A stretch of 39,519 bases of DNA. Origin: an uncultured Prevotellaceae bacterium (lineage in GTDB: Bacteria > Bacteroidota > Bacteroidia > Bacteroidales > Bacteroidaceae). The position numbers and the translations under genes were made by a program. The stretch lies in assembly GCA_937877605.1 (NCBI GenBank), contig CALFJA010000057.1:1-39519 (forward strand), written 5' to 3'. Shown here piece after piece: positions 14,359 through 22,760 of this stretch (position 1 is its first letter; the number at the start of each line of letters is the position of its first letter). The notes under the pieces are model-generated. The model did not search any database and was not told where the DNA came from. It saw only the letters and a list, made by a program, of their open reading frames with translations.

Positions 14359-14676
14359 ATGATAATGACTACCACACCAACCATTGAAGGACATCCCATT
14401 CAGGAATACAAGGGCATCGTTTCGGGTGAAGTAATCATCGGAGCGAATGTATGGAAAGACTTCAAAGCATCGCTGACCGACTTCTTCGGCGGCCGAAGCG
14501 GCACCTATGAGAAGGTGCTCGTCGATGCCAAAGACCGTGCCTTGGACGAACTGCGGAAGCGAGCCGAAGCCGTAGGAGCCAACGCCGTGGTCGGCATTGA
14601 CCTCGACTATGAGACCGTGGGCCAGACAAACTCCATGCTCATGGTCATGTGCAGCGGTACGGCCGTGTGTATCTGA
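14359..14676 (+). CDS. YbjQ/UPF0145 family protein
   Basis: 105 residues of the YbjQ (DUF74) family of small pentameric beta proteins with unknown function. Family features are YKGIVSGEVIIGANVWKDFKASLTDFFGGRSGTYEKVL, LxxARxxALxxLxxxAxxxGANAVVGIDLDYE and the terminal strand MLMVMCSGTAVCI. Of three in-frame ATG codons (14353, 14359, 14365) I choose 14359, eight bases after GGAGG; 14353 is only two bases from it. It is encoded directly after the HMA metal-binding protein, an association that hints at metal handling; that is inference. Confidence 0.88.
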   Translation: MIMTTTPTIEGHPIQEYKGIVSGEVIIGANVWKDFKASLTDFFGGRSGTYEKVLVDAKDRALDELRKRAEAVGANAVVGIDLDYETVGQTNSMLMVMCSGTAVCI

Positions 14677-14702
14677 TGTTGAAAAATATGGTTTTTAATA
14701 AT

Positions 14703-14743
14703 ACACCCGGGGCTCAGACGGACAAAGTCTGAGCCCCGGGTGT
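14703..14743. terminator. Perfect 17-bp hairpin between convergent genes
   Basis: ACACCCGGGGCTCAGAC (14703-14719), loop of 7, exact complement (14727-14743). It sits between the ybjQ-like gene and the convergent HAD gene. T-tracts are poor on both sides (plus GTTCAGG; minus ATTATTAAAAACC), yet the position fits a bidirectional terminator. Confidence 0.7.
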
Positions 14744-14767
14744 GTTCAGGAAGACTCCTTCGGTAAC

Positions 14768-15760
14768 TTATTCGGGAAAGTCCAGCGACCCTTCTTCCAC
14801 CAGATAGGCATATTGATTGACCCTCCTGCTCCTGGCAAGGGCGGCTTTCAACTGCCGGAACAATTGCTCCCGTTTGCCGGTAAGCTTCCCCTGATTCAGC
14901 AACTTTGTATTGTACTTGAGCCAGTTGTGCAACTTGGCATCCTCCTTGTGGTGCTTGGACGGGCGCCGGTGGTTGGCAGCAAGGTAGTTGGCGACGGCTG
15001 CATACATCTGATGCCAATTCTCCTCGTTGGAGGAAAGAAGGGAAAGAAACTTGTCCCACAGCCCGGCAAACTGTGGCATGCTGTCGAAAACGAGATCGGC
15101 TCCGGCATCGGCGAGATCCTTCCTCTTCAGGATGCCCGTGTTCACTCCCACGGTGAAACAGCGTGCCGCCACGCCGGACTTGACACCCATGGGGGCATTC
15201 TCCACCACCACCACCTGCCAGGGGTGCTCAATGCCGAACTTTTCCATGCCGCGGAGGTACGGATCGGGATGGGGTTTACCGCGCTCCACGTCGTAGGCCG
15301 TGACAATATGGTCGCGCGAAACAAACGGAGCAAAGTCTATGCAGATGCGACTGATGAGCGGACGCTGGCCGCTTCCGGTGACTACTCCTATCTGCCAGCC
15401 CTGCGCCTGAATGTTTTTCATCAGGTCGATAACGCCCGGCATGACTTCGGCACGGGGTAACTGGGCAAACAGTTCGGCCTTCTTGTCGTACATCTCTTGT
15501 GCCTGCTGTTGTCCGATTTCCACACCCTTTTGCTGCCGGACCATCTGGATGATGGTGTCGGTACCCTTCTGCCCTTCTGTCAGATAGGCATCAATCTTCT
15601 TCATCTTCAGCCCGTACAGCGCCATGGAGCGTACCCATGCCTCGGCATGATTGGGCATGCTGTCGTACAACACCCCATCCATATCGAACAAAAACAACTG
15701 CGGCAAGAATCTGTCGAAGCCTTGCCGCAATTTATATTCTTTTACAAACGAAGTGTTCAT
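14768..15760 (-). CDS. HAD-superfamily phosphatase (beta-phosphoglucomutase-like) with C-terminal helicase-associated-like domain
   Basis: 330 residues. Residues 20-240 are a HAD subfamily IA hydrolase: motif I FLFDMDGVLYDS (Asp26, Asp28), cap domain 35-110, motif II VVTGS (126-130), motif III Lys162 in RGKPHPDPYL, motif IV VVVENAPMG (Glu187). Such enzymes act on sugar phosphates or phosphoglycolate. Residues about 248-310 are not HAD: W-x11-YLAANHRRPS-x5-D-x2-LHNWLKYN-x6-GKL-x3-R-x2-LF resembles the helicase-associated (HA) helical domain, normally a nucleic-acid-binding appendage. It is the last gene of lysS-gpsA-pgi-HAD, 9 bp after pgi, so sugar phosphate metabolism is the likely setting. 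Confidence 0.85.
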   Translation of the reverse strand: MNTSFVKEYKLRQGFDRFLPQLFLFDMDGVLYDSMPNHAEAWVRSMALYGLKMKKIDAYLTEGQKGTDTIIQMVRQQKGVEIGQQQAQEMYDKKAELFAQLPRAEVMPGVIDLMKNIQAQGWQIGVVTGSGQRPLISRICIDFAPFVSRDHIVTAYDVERGKPHPDPYLRGMEKFGIEHPWQVVVVENAPMGVKSGVAARCFTVGVNTGILKRKDLADAGADLVFDSMPQFAGLWDKFLSLLSSNEENWHQMYAAVANYLAANHRRPSKHHKEDAKLHNWLKYNTKLLNQGKLTGKREQLFRQLKAALARSRRVNQYAYLVEEGSLDFPE

Positions 15761-15769
15761 AGATGGTTA

Positions 15770-17125
15770 TTATTCGTTTTCCAGACGCTGGCGGATGGCC
15801 CGGCTCTCCTCTTCGTAGCCAGGTTTGTTCAGCAGTGCGAACATGTTTTTCTTGTAGGCTTCCACACCCGGCTGGTTAAACGGATTCACACCGAGCACAT
15901 TTCCGCTGATGCCGCAGCCTATTTCGAAGAAGTAGAGAAGCTGGCCGATATAGTATTCGTTCAGTTCCGGCAGTGCAATGCGTATGTTTGGTACGCCGCC
16001 ATCGACATGGGCAAGGCGTGTTCCGAGCTCAGCCATCTTGTTGACCTCGTCCACCCGCTTGCCGGCGAGGAAGTTCAGCCCGTCGAGATTTTCCTCGTCT
16101 TCGGGGAAGAGCAAGGTGTGCTTGGGCTGTTCGATGCTGATAACCGTCTCGAAGATGGAGCGCTCGCCCTCCTGGATCCACTGTCCCATGGAGTGAAGGT
16201 CGGTCGTAAAGTCGCACGATGCGGGGAAGATGCCCTTGTTCTCCTTGCCTTCGCTCTCGCCGTAGAGTTGCTTCCACCATTCGGCTATGTAGTGGAGTTT
16301 GGGCTGGTAGTTGACCATTATCTCTATTTTCTTGCCACCTTCGTTGTAGAGTGCGTTGCGGATGGCGGCATACTGGGCGGCGATGTTCTCGCTGAAGGGA
16401 ACTTCCGGCCGCGTGGCTTTCTCCATATCGGCGGCGCCTTCCACCAGTTTGCGGATGTCGAAGCCTGCACATGCAATGGGAAGGAGTCCCACCGGCGTGA
16501 GCACTGAGAAGCGTCCGCCCACATTGTCGGGGATGATGAACGATGTGTAGCCTTCTTTGTCGGCGCAGGTGCGGGCTGCTCCGCGCTTGGCATCGGTAAT
16601 AGCGACAATCACCTTGCGGGCTTCCTCCTTGCCGCGTTGCTGCTCACACTGCTTCTTCAGCAGGCGGAAGGTCAGCGCTGTCTCGGTGGTTGTTCCCGAT
16701 TTGGAAATGTTTATGACGCCGAAACGCTTGCCTTTGAGGTAGTCGGTGAGCTCTTTCAGGTAGTCTTCGCCGATGTTGTTGCCGGCGAACAGTATGGTGG
16801 GGTTGTCCTTTTCGGCAACAAGCCAGGCGAAGGAGTTGCCCAGTGCCTCGATGATGGCCCTTGCTCCGAGGTAGCTTCCGCCTATACCTGCAACGACGAT
16901 GGCGTCGCAATTGTCGCGAAGAGTCCTGGCGCAGGCTTCAATCTGGCCGAGAAATTCGGGCGTGATGCTGCTTGGCAGGTGCAGCCATCCGAGGAAGTCG
17001 TTACCCGGGCAGGTGCTTTCTTCCAGTGCTTTTTGGGCGTTTCTCACTTTGGGTTCATAGTTGCGGTAGGCGGCTTCGCCTACAAACGGGATGGCCTTGC
17101 TGAGGTCTAAACTGATGTTTTTCAT
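15770..17125 (-). CDS. pgi: Glucose-6-phosphate isomerase
   Basis: 451-residue short-form phosphoglucose isomerase, interconverting glucose-6-phosphate and fructose-6-phosphate in glycolysis. Two SIS domains are seen, with the phosphate-binding INISKSGTTTET loop, the family signature DNVGGRFSVLTPVGLLP, the catalytic Glu region YGESEGKENKGIFP, and the C-terminal His/Lys segment around GISGNVLGVNPFNQPGVEAYKKN. The length is that of the Bacillus-like branch (about 450) and not the 550-residue enterobacterial form, as expected for Bacteroidota. It begins 23 bp after gpsA stops. Confidence 0.96.
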   Translation of the reverse strand: MKNISLDLSKAIPFVGEAAYRNYEPKVRNAQKALEESTCPGNDFLGWLHLPSSITPEFLGQIEACARTLRDNCDAIVVAGIGGSYLGARAIIEALGNSFAWLVAEKDNPTILFAGNNIGEDYLKELTDYLKGKRFGVINISKSGTTTETALTFRLLKKQCEQQRGKEEARKVIVAITDAKRGAARTCADKEGYTSFIIPDNVGGRFSVLTPVGLLPIACAGFDIRKLVEGAADMEKATRPEVPFSENIAAQYAAIRNALYNEGGKKIEIMVNYQPKLHYIAEWWKQLYGESEGKENKGIFPASCDFTTDLHSMGQWIQEGERSIFETVISIEQPKHTLLFPEDEENLDGLNFLAGKRVDEVNKMAELGTRLAHVDGGVPNIRIALPELNEYYIGQLLYFFEIGCGISGNVLGVNPFNQPGVEAYKKNMFALLNKPGYEEESRAIRQRLENE

Positions 17126-17148
17126 TTTATGGTAGTTTTTTGAGGGTT

Positions 17149-18144
17149 TTATCGGAAACTGTCGGTGAGCAGTTTTATCTCTATCTGGGGGGATATGTGC
17201 TCATAGAGGATGTTATAGACGGCGTCGAGTATGGGCATGTTGATGTGCAGGTGTCGGTTTATTTCCTTCATGCACTTGGCACCGAAGTATCCTTCGGCAA
17301 TCATTTCCATCTCAATCTGTGCCGACTTGACGCTGTAGCCCTTTCCAATCATGGTGCCGAAGGTGCGGTTGCGCGAGAAGTTGGAGTAGCCGGTGACGAG
17401 CAGGTCACCCAGATACACGCTGTCGTAGATGTTCCTTTCGATGGGATGTATGGTCTGCAGGAACCTGTTCATTTCCTGAACGGCGTTCGACATGAGTACG
17501 GCCTGGAAGTTATCGCCGTACTTCAGTCCGCTGCAGATGCCCGATGCGATGGCGTAAATGTTCTTCAAGACCGACGAGTACTCAATACCTATGACATCGC
17601 TCGACACTTTTGTCTTGATGAAACTGCTTGCTAGCACTTTGGTGAAGGCCTGTGCCTTCTGCGTGTTGGCGCATCCGATGGTGAGGTAGGAGAGTCGTTG
17701 CATGGCCACTTCCTCCGCATGGGAAGGTCCGCCGATGCAGGCAAGGTTGTCGTAGGGTATGTCGTAGACTTCGTGAAAGTACTCGGAGCACGACAGGTTC
17801 TCGTCGGGGACAATTCCCTTGATGGCTGTGACGACAAATTTGTCGCGCAGCCGTGTCTTTATTTTCTTGAGGTGGCTTTTCAGGTAGGGTGAAGGCGTGA
17901 CGAAGACGAGGGTGTCGTAGGCTTCGATCATGCGGTTGATGTCGCTCGAGAAGTATATTTCGTCGATGTTGAAATGTGCGCTTCTCAGGTAGGCCGGGTT
18001 GTGCCCGAGTCGCTTGAAGTCTTCAATCCGGTCGTCGCGGCGCATGTACCAGCCGATGTGGTGGGTATGCTCGACCACGATCTTGGCTATGGCCGTTGCC
18101 CAGCTGCCGCCGCCTATGATGGCAATTTTTCCACAGTCGTACAT
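17149..18144 (-). CDS. gpsA: NAD(P)H-dependent glycerol-3-phosphate dehydrogenase
   Basis: 331 residues. Reduces dihydroxyacetone phosphate to sn-glycerol-3-phosphate for phospholipid synthesis. N-terminal Rossmann site GGGSWATAIAKI (11-22), the VFVTPS strand, TAIKGI with the catalytic-region Lys, GGPSHAEEVA, and the substrate-binding GIEYSSVLKNIYAIASGICSGLKYGDN helix with the active Lys are all present, followed by GDLLVTGYSNFSRNR. Separated from lysS by 2 bp, so part of the lysS operon; it connects glycolysis (pgi next door) to lipid synthesis. Confidence 0.95.
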   Translation of the reverse strand: MYDCGKIAIIGGGSWATAIAKIVVEHTHHIGWYMRRDDRIEDFKRLGHNPAYLRSAHFNIDEIYFSSDINRMIEAYDTLVFVTPSPYLKSHLKKIKTRLRDKFVVTAIKGIVPDENLSCSEYFHEVYDIPYDNLACIGGPSHAEEVAMQRLSYLTIGCANTQKAQAFTKVLASSFIKTKVSSDVIGIEYSSVLKNIYAIASGICSGLKYGDNFQAVLMSNAVQEMNRFLQTIHPIERNIYDSVYLGDLLVTGYSNFSRNRTFGTMIGKGYSVKSAQIEMEMIAEGYFGAKCMKEINRHLHINMPILDAVYNILYEHISPQIEIKLLTDSFR

Positions 18145-18146
18145 AG

Positions 18147-19871
18147 TCAGTTGGCTTTATCGATCCATTCCTGCACTTGTTCCAGCGATGGGCGTTCGTA
18201 GTTGAGCTTGTATTTCTTGTTTATCTCGCCCAGTTTCTGCTGGAGTCCTTGTGCTTTTTCTTCCTTGATGTCGCTGATGAGGTTGAATCCTGCCTTGCGG
18301 AGGACATACACCCAAGGTTCAGGCACGCCCATTTCTTCCCATTCCTTGACCGAAGACTGCGGTATTTTCTTTTCCGGTTTCATTTGCGGGAAGAAGAGGA
18401 CTTCCTGTATGAAGGTCTTGCCTGTCATGAGCATGACGAGCCGGTCTATTCCGATACCTATCCCGCTGGTGGGCGGCATGCCGTATTGGAGGGCGCGAAG
18501 GAAGTCCTGGTCAATTATCATTGCCTCGTCGTCGCCCTTGTCGGCCAGTCGCATCTGCTCCTTGAAGCGTTCTTCCTGGTCTATCGGGTCGTTCAGTTCG
18601 GAGTAGGCGTTGGCCAGTTCCTTGCCGTTGACCATGAGTTCGAAGCGTTCGGTAAGGCCCGGTTTGGAGCGGTGCATCTTGGTGAGGGGCGACATTTCGA
18701 CGGGATAGTCGGTGATGAAGGTGGGTTGTATGAACTTGCCCTCGCAGGTTTCGCCGAATATTTCGTCTATAAGTTTGCCCTTGCCCATGGTCTCGTCCAC
18801 TTCGATGCCGAGGCTCTTGGCTATTGTGCGGATTTCTTCCTCGGTCTTGCCGTTGAGGTCGTGTCCGGTCTGTTCCTTGATGGCGTCGAGGATGGGGAGC
18901 CTGCGGTAGGGGGCCTTGAACGATACCAGTTGTCCGTCAATCTCCCGTTCGGGCTTTCCGTTGACGGCGATGCAGATGCGCTCCAGCAGTTGTTCGGTGA
19001 AGGTCATCATCCAGTTGTAGTCCTTGTACTGGACATAGAGTTCCATGCAGGTGAATTCGGGGTTGTGGTTGCGGTCCATGCCCTCGTTGCGGAAGTTCTT
19101 GCCTATTTCATACACGCCCTCGAACCCGCCCACGATGAGGCGCTTCAGGTAAAGTTCGGTGGCTATTCGCATGTACATGTCCTGGTTCAATGCGTTGAAA
19201 TGGGTGGTGAACGGTCGTGCCGATGCGCCTCCGGCAATCATCTGGAGGGTGGGAGTCTCCACCTCGGTGTAGCCTGCCTCGTCGAGCACTTGGCGCATGG
19301 TGCGGAGCACGGTGGCCCTTTGCAGGAATGTTTCCTTCACTCCTTCGTTCACCACGAGGTCCACATACCGCTGACGATAGCGCAACTCAGGGTCGTCGAA
19401 CTTGTCGTAGGCCACACCGTCCTTGTACTTCACTATCGGCAGCGGCTTGATGCTCTTCGACAGCAGGGTGAGTTCCTGTGCATGGACGGATATCTCTCCG
19501 GTCTGTGTGCGGAATACCTGTCCCTTCACGCCCACGAAGTCGCCGATGTCGAGCAGTCGCTTGAACACGGTATTGTACAGCGTCTTGTCTTCGCCCGGGC
19601 AGAGGTCGTCGCGGGAAACATATACCTGTATGCGGCCTTTGCTGTCCTGTATCTCGGCAAACGAGGCTTTTCCCATGACGCGGCGGCTCATCATGCGGCC
19701 GGCGATACTCACTTCCTGCTGGTCGAGCGCGTCGAAGCGGTCTTTTATTTCGGTTGAATATGCTGTTACCTTGTATTCAGCGGCGGGATAAGGGTCAATG
19801 CCCAGTTGTCGGAGTTCGTCCAGACTTTGGCGGCGGACAATCTCCTGTTCGCTCAGTTCGAGTATGTTCAT
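18147..19871 (-). CDS. lysS: Lysyl-tRNA synthetase, class II
   Basis: 574 residues. N-terminal OB-fold anticodon-binding domain (about 55-160; SIAGRMMSRRVMGKASFAEIQDSKGRIQVYVSRD), then the class II catalytic core with motif 2 FRNEGMDRNHNPEFTCMELY and motif 3 GIGIGIDRLVMLMTG. After the usual end of the core (VLFFPQMKPE) about 75 further residues follow (VPEPWVYVLRKAGFNLISDIKEE.., a helical module), a tail found in Bacteroidota LysRS and absent from E. coli LysS. First gene of the lysS-gpsA-pgi-HAD operon; a -7 element lies at 19901-19908. mnmA in this window modifies one of the tRNAs it charges. Confidence 0.97.
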   Translation of the reverse strand: MNILELSEQEIVRRQSLDELRQLGIDPYPAAEYKVTAYSTEIKDRFDALDQQEVSIAGRMMSRRVMGKASFAEIQDSKGRIQVYVSRDDLCPGEDKTLYNTVFKRLLDIGDFVGVKGQVFRTQTGEISVHAQELTLLSKSIKPLPIVKYKDGVAYDKFDDPELRYRQRYVDLVVNEGVKETFLQRATVLRTMRQVLDEAGYTEVETPTLQMIAGGASARPFTTHFNALNQDMYMRIATELYLKRLIVGGFEGVYEIGKNFRNEGMDRNHNPEFTCMELYVQYKDYNWMMTFTEQLLERICIAVNGKPEREIDGQLVSFKAPYRRLPILDAIKEQTGHDLNGKTEEEIRTIAKSLGIEVDETMGKGKLIDEIFGETCEGKFIQPTFITDYPVEMSPLTKMHRSKPGLTERFELMVNGKELANAYSELNDPIDQEERFKEQMRLADKGDDEAMIIDQDFLRALQYGMPPTSGIGIGIDRLVMLMTGKTFIQEVLFFPQMKPEKKIPQSSVKEWEEMGVPEPWVYVLRKAGFNLISDIKEEKAQGLQQKLGEINKKYKLNYERPSLEQVQEWIDKAN

Positions 19872-19900
19872 ATCTGTGTTCTTTTGTTCATGTATCTTTG

Positions 19901-19908
19901 CAAAGGTA
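19901..19908 (-). promoter_or_regulatory. -7 element of the lysS operon promoter
   Basis: Minus-strand TACCTTTG, start near 19897, leader about 26 nt. The plus strand of the same site also reads TATCTTTG (19893-19900), making a back-to-back pair, but no plus-strand gene follows. No TTTG at -33. Confidence 0.6.
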
Positions 19909-20323
19909 TAAATAAATATTTATTTGTTCCGTAACTTTTCCCCGTTTTCTTCCGTGACCGACACACAATCTGTGTGTCAACCAGCACGGAAGGATGCTTT
20001 CCGGCGTTGATTTTTGTCAAGAATTTTTACGATTTTGGTGATTCCTTTAACATTTCTGCCGTGTTAAAAAACATGCGGTGGGTTCCGGTGCCACCCAAGC
20101 GGAGAAATGCCCGTATTCAAAACTACTGCTGACAGCCAGTAAGTTACGGGCTCTTTTCCGGCATTTTCCCGGCACTCGTTTTTCAACTGCCTAAGATTCG
20201 GGATGCAACTGCTTAGGTTTTATCCTGCAACAGAGTGGCAGTCGGAGGGTGAAAAACAGGCAGTTGAAGGGCGTTTGGGGCTTAAAAAATGTGAAAAACG
20301 TTAATTTCCACCTGTAAAAAAGT
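19909..20323. other. Structured non-coding region between lysS and dnaX
   Basis: About 415 bp with no gene. It holds a compound hairpin at 19950-19991 (outer TTCCGTG/CACGGAA, inner GACACACA/TGTGTGTC), a 32-bp segment at 20011-20042 matched at 27 of 32 positions by 20350-20381, the words CAACTGCCTAAG and CAACTGCTTAGG (20184-20217) with an inverted AGGCAGTTGAA near 20258-20269, and a dispersed-repeat copy at 20272-20288. No tRNA, tmRNA or known riboswitch is recognisable. Confidence 0.5.
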
Positions 20324-20354
20324 AAAAACCGAGGCGAAAGCGGCCTCGGTTTTT
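20324..20354 (-). terminator. dnaX terminator
   Basis: AAAAACCGAGGC and GCCTCGGTTTTT, a 12-bp stem with a 7-base loop; reads as a rho-independent terminator on the minus strand (TTTTTACTTTTTT follows), 46 bp after the dnaX stop. Confidence 0.85.
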
Positions 20355-20400
20355 GTCAAGAAATCTTACTAATTTGGCGATGGCTGTCAGCCCTCTCCTT

Positions 20401-22179
20401 TCAGATAGTCTTCAGCTTGAAGGCCTTTTCCAGTTCTGCCAGTACCGGATTTTCAGCTTTCATCTGCTCGAAAATCTGGTCGCTGCTGAGTATTTGCTTG
20501 AGTTCCTCGGGGCGTGCCAGCCGGTACTGGAAGACAATCTCGCCGTTGTCAAGCGTCTTCACGAGGGTGGCACGGATGCGGGACTCAATTTTTTTCACCT
20601 CGTCGAGGAGGATGCTGTTGTCCACCACAAGTTCAACCGTCGGAAATTCGGTGATGACGGGGTGGATGTTCTTGAGCCTGATGGCCATGGCACGCATCTT
20701 TTCGGGCATGCGGTTGCACATGCTGCGCCATTCAAACTCCAGTTGCTCTTGTGTGAAGAGGCTTTTCCCGTCGGACATTTCCGTTTCTTCGGCCACCACG
20801 GCCGGTTCCTGTTTTGCCTGCAGCGCCCCGAAGGTCATGCCCAGGCTGGCCAGGCTGACGGTGGCAGGCGGGGTGTTGGCGGCTGCCGGTTGAGGGGTGA
20901 TGGGGGAGGGATGGGGTGCTTCTTGTTTCTTGGAAACAACATGTTGAGGTGCAACTGAGGCTGCTGCACTGTCTGGCTGCACCGTCTGGGCCACCTGCGG
21001 AGCCTTTCGCGACGATGCGCGCAATATTTTTCGGAACAGGGATTTTAATCTTTTGGGGCTGCGCCCCGCGCTTTCCTCGTCGTCGGGTTGCGTGGCCTGG
21101 GCTACCTGTATGAGGGTAAGCTCCACCAGCAAGCGCTTGTTCGAGCTTTGGCGGTAGTTCAGGTCGCAGCGGTTGAGCAGCCTTATGGCCTTGTAGAGGA
21201 AGGGCGTCGGGCAGCGCAGAGCCTGGTCCTGGTATTTCTGTGCCTGCTCGGTGCCGACCTCAAGGAGCGGCAGCGTCTGCGGGTCTTTGGCCATGAGGAC
21301 ATTGCGTATGTGGGAGGCCAGCCCGTTGATGAGTTGCCCCGGGTCGAATCCCTGGGCGATGATGCCGTTGAGCAGCACCATGATTTCCGGCACATTGTTG
21401 TCCACGGCAAGGTTAACAATGCGGAAGTAGTTCTCGGCGTCGAGCTCGTTGAGGTCTTCCAGGGTCTTTTCGTAGGTGACATTGCCCTGACTGTAGCTCA
21501 CCACCTGGTCGAAGATGGAGAGTGCGTCGCGCATGCCACCGTCGGCTTTCTGTGCTATGAATGCCAGCGCTTTGTCCTCGTAGGCAATGTTCTCCCGCTC
21601 GGCCACGCTCTTCAGGTGGTTCACGATGTCGGCCACTCCCATGCGCTCGAAGTCGTAGATCTGGCAACGCGAGAGTATGGTGGGCAGTATCTTGTGCTTC
21701 TCTGTGGTGGCAAGGATGAATATTACATAGGAAGGCGGCTCCTCAAGGGTCTTCAGGAAGGCGTTGAAGGCCTGCTGCGAAAGCATGTGCACCTCGTCGA
21801 TGATGAACACCTTGTACTTGCCCAGCTGCGGAGGAATGGCCGTCTGTTCGGTCAGTTTGCGCATGTACTCCACCGAGTTGTTGCTGGCGGCGTCCAGCTC
21901 GAAGATATTGAGCGAGCGTTGCTGGTTGAATGCCTGGCAGCTTTCGCACTCGTTGCACGCCTCGCCGTCGGCAGTGGGATGCTCACAGTTGATGGCTTTG
22001 GCAAAGATACGGGCACAGGTGGTCTTGCCTACTCCCCGCGGGCCGCAGAAGAGATAGGCATGTGCCAGCTTGCCGGTCTTCACCGCATTCTTCAGCGTGG
22101 TGGTCAGCGCCGACTGTCCGACCACGCTGTCGAAGGTGGTGGGGCGGTACTTGCGCGCCGATACGATAAAATCTTGCAT
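20401..22179 (-). CDS. dnaX: DNA polymerase III subunit gamma/tau
   Basis: 592-residue clamp-loader ATPase. N-terminal AAA+ module: ARKYRPTTFDSVVGQ, Walker A GPRGVGKT (46-53), four-cysteine zinc module (Cys65, 75, 78, 81), Walker B FIIDEVHML (125-133), sensor 1 ILATTEKHKI and arginine-finger SRC. Domain III follows to about 370. Residues 375-465 are a Pro/Ala/Gln-rich linker (SAGRSPKRLKSLFRKILRASSRKAPQVAQ...), then a C-terminal domain that in tau contacts the polymerase and helicase. I see no convincing slippery heptamer plus hairpin for making a separate gamma form. Own promoter at 22220-22250 and own terminator, hence monocistronic. Confidence 0.96.
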   Translation of the reverse strand: MQDFIVSARKYRPTTFDSVVGQSALTTTLKNAVKTGKLAHAYLFCGPRGVGKTTCARIFAKAINCEHPTADGEACNECESCQAFNQQRSLNIFELDAASNNSVEYMRKLTEQTAIPPQLGKYKVFIIDEVHMLSQQAFNAFLKTLEEPPSYVIFILATTEKHKILPTILSRCQIYDFERMGVADIVNHLKSVAERENIAYEDKALAFIAQKADGGMRDALSIFDQVVSYSQGNVTYEKTLEDLNELDAENYFRIVNLAVDNNVPEIMVLLNGIIAQGFDPGQLINGLASHIRNVLMAKDPQTLPLLEVGTEQAQKYQDQALRCPTPFLYKAIRLLNRCDLNYRQSSNKRLLVELTLIQVAQATQPDDEESAGRSPKRLKSLFRKILRASSRKAPQVAQTVQPDSAAASVAPQHVVSKKQEAPHPSPITPQPAAANTPPATVSLASLGMTFGALQAKQEPAVVAEETEMSDGKSLFTQEQLEFEWRSMCNRMPEKMRAMAIRLKNIHPVITEFPTVELVVDNSILLDEVKKIESRIRATLVKTLDNGEIVFQYRLARPEELKQILSSDQIFEQMKAENPVLAELEKAFKLKTI

Positions 22180-22219
22180 AGGTATGGCTGTGTTTGTAGT
22201 TGGTTTGCTGTTCAGACGG

Positions 22220-22250
22220 CAAATTTAAGTAAAATGGTTGGGACGGCAAA
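22220..22250 (-). promoter_or_regulatory. Consensus promoter of dnaX
   Basis: Minus strand TTTG (22247-22250), 19 bp, TAAATTTG (22220-22227). Start near 22216, leader about 36 nt. Confidence 0.8.
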
Positions 22251-22421
22251 GCCCGCTCCTGATTTTTTTGCCGGAGCCGACCCATGGAAGTCATACCCAT
22301 CCGGAGCAGTCTCCCCTGTGCAAATTTCCGGTCGAAATACTAAATAAATTTAATTGTGGCGTGCTTCTGCCGGGTTATTGTCGGTTTTTTCTTATCTTCG
22401 CAGTCCCAACTCCTGAAAGAG

Positions 22422-22760
22422 ATGAAAATCCAGACCAAGACCATCATTCAGTTCATCAGCCACTACAAATACCTCATCGTTGTAGCGATAGGGCTGCTGC
22501 TTGTCGGTGTCGTTGACGAGTACAGCGTGGTCCGTATGCTGAAATACAACGGACAAATCAACCAGTTGGAAGGGGAGATAGAGAAGTACAACAAGCTGGA
22601 CAAGGCAGCCTCCGACCAACTGCAGGAACTCCGCCGGAACCCGAAGGCCATTGAGAAGATTGCCCGTGAGCGCTACTTCATGAAGGCCGACGACGAAGAC
22701 ATCTATGTAATAACCAGCGATAAGGACCTAGAAAGCCAATCCAATGCGAAAACTGAATAG
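22422..22760 (+). CDS. Septum formation initiator, FtsB/DivIC-like
   Basis: 112 residues, bitopic. A short basic N-terminus, one transmembrane helix (about 17-33, YLIVVAIGLLLVGVVDEY), then a coiled coil (VVRMLKYNGQINQLEGEIEKYNKLDKAASDQLQELRRNPKAIEKIARERYFMKADDEDIYVI). The NPKAIEKIARERYFM...E end is the FtsB/DivIC signature. In the divisome such proteins pair with FtsL and FtsQ/DivIB in the periplasm. ATG 22422 is chosen (AAAGAG just upstream, with a near-consensus TATCTTCG at 22393-22400). The next gene overlaps by 17 bp. Confidence 0.9.
   Translation: MKIQTKTIIQFISHYKYLIVVAIGLLLVGVVDEYSVVRMLKYNGQINQLEGEIEKYNKLDKAASDQLQELRRNPKAIEKIARERYFMKADDEDIYVITSDKDLESQSNAKTE

Noticed and set aside
18177..19757. 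526-codon plus-strand frame opposite lysS
   Set aside because: Antisense shadow of a highly conserved essential gene, with His/Phe/Val-biased composition and no initiation signals.
20401..22179. Programmed frameshift in dnaX producing gamma
   Set aside because: The A-rich codons in the linker (CCGAAAAATA, CCCAAAAGA) do not form a canonical slippery heptamer in frame and no strong hairpin follows.
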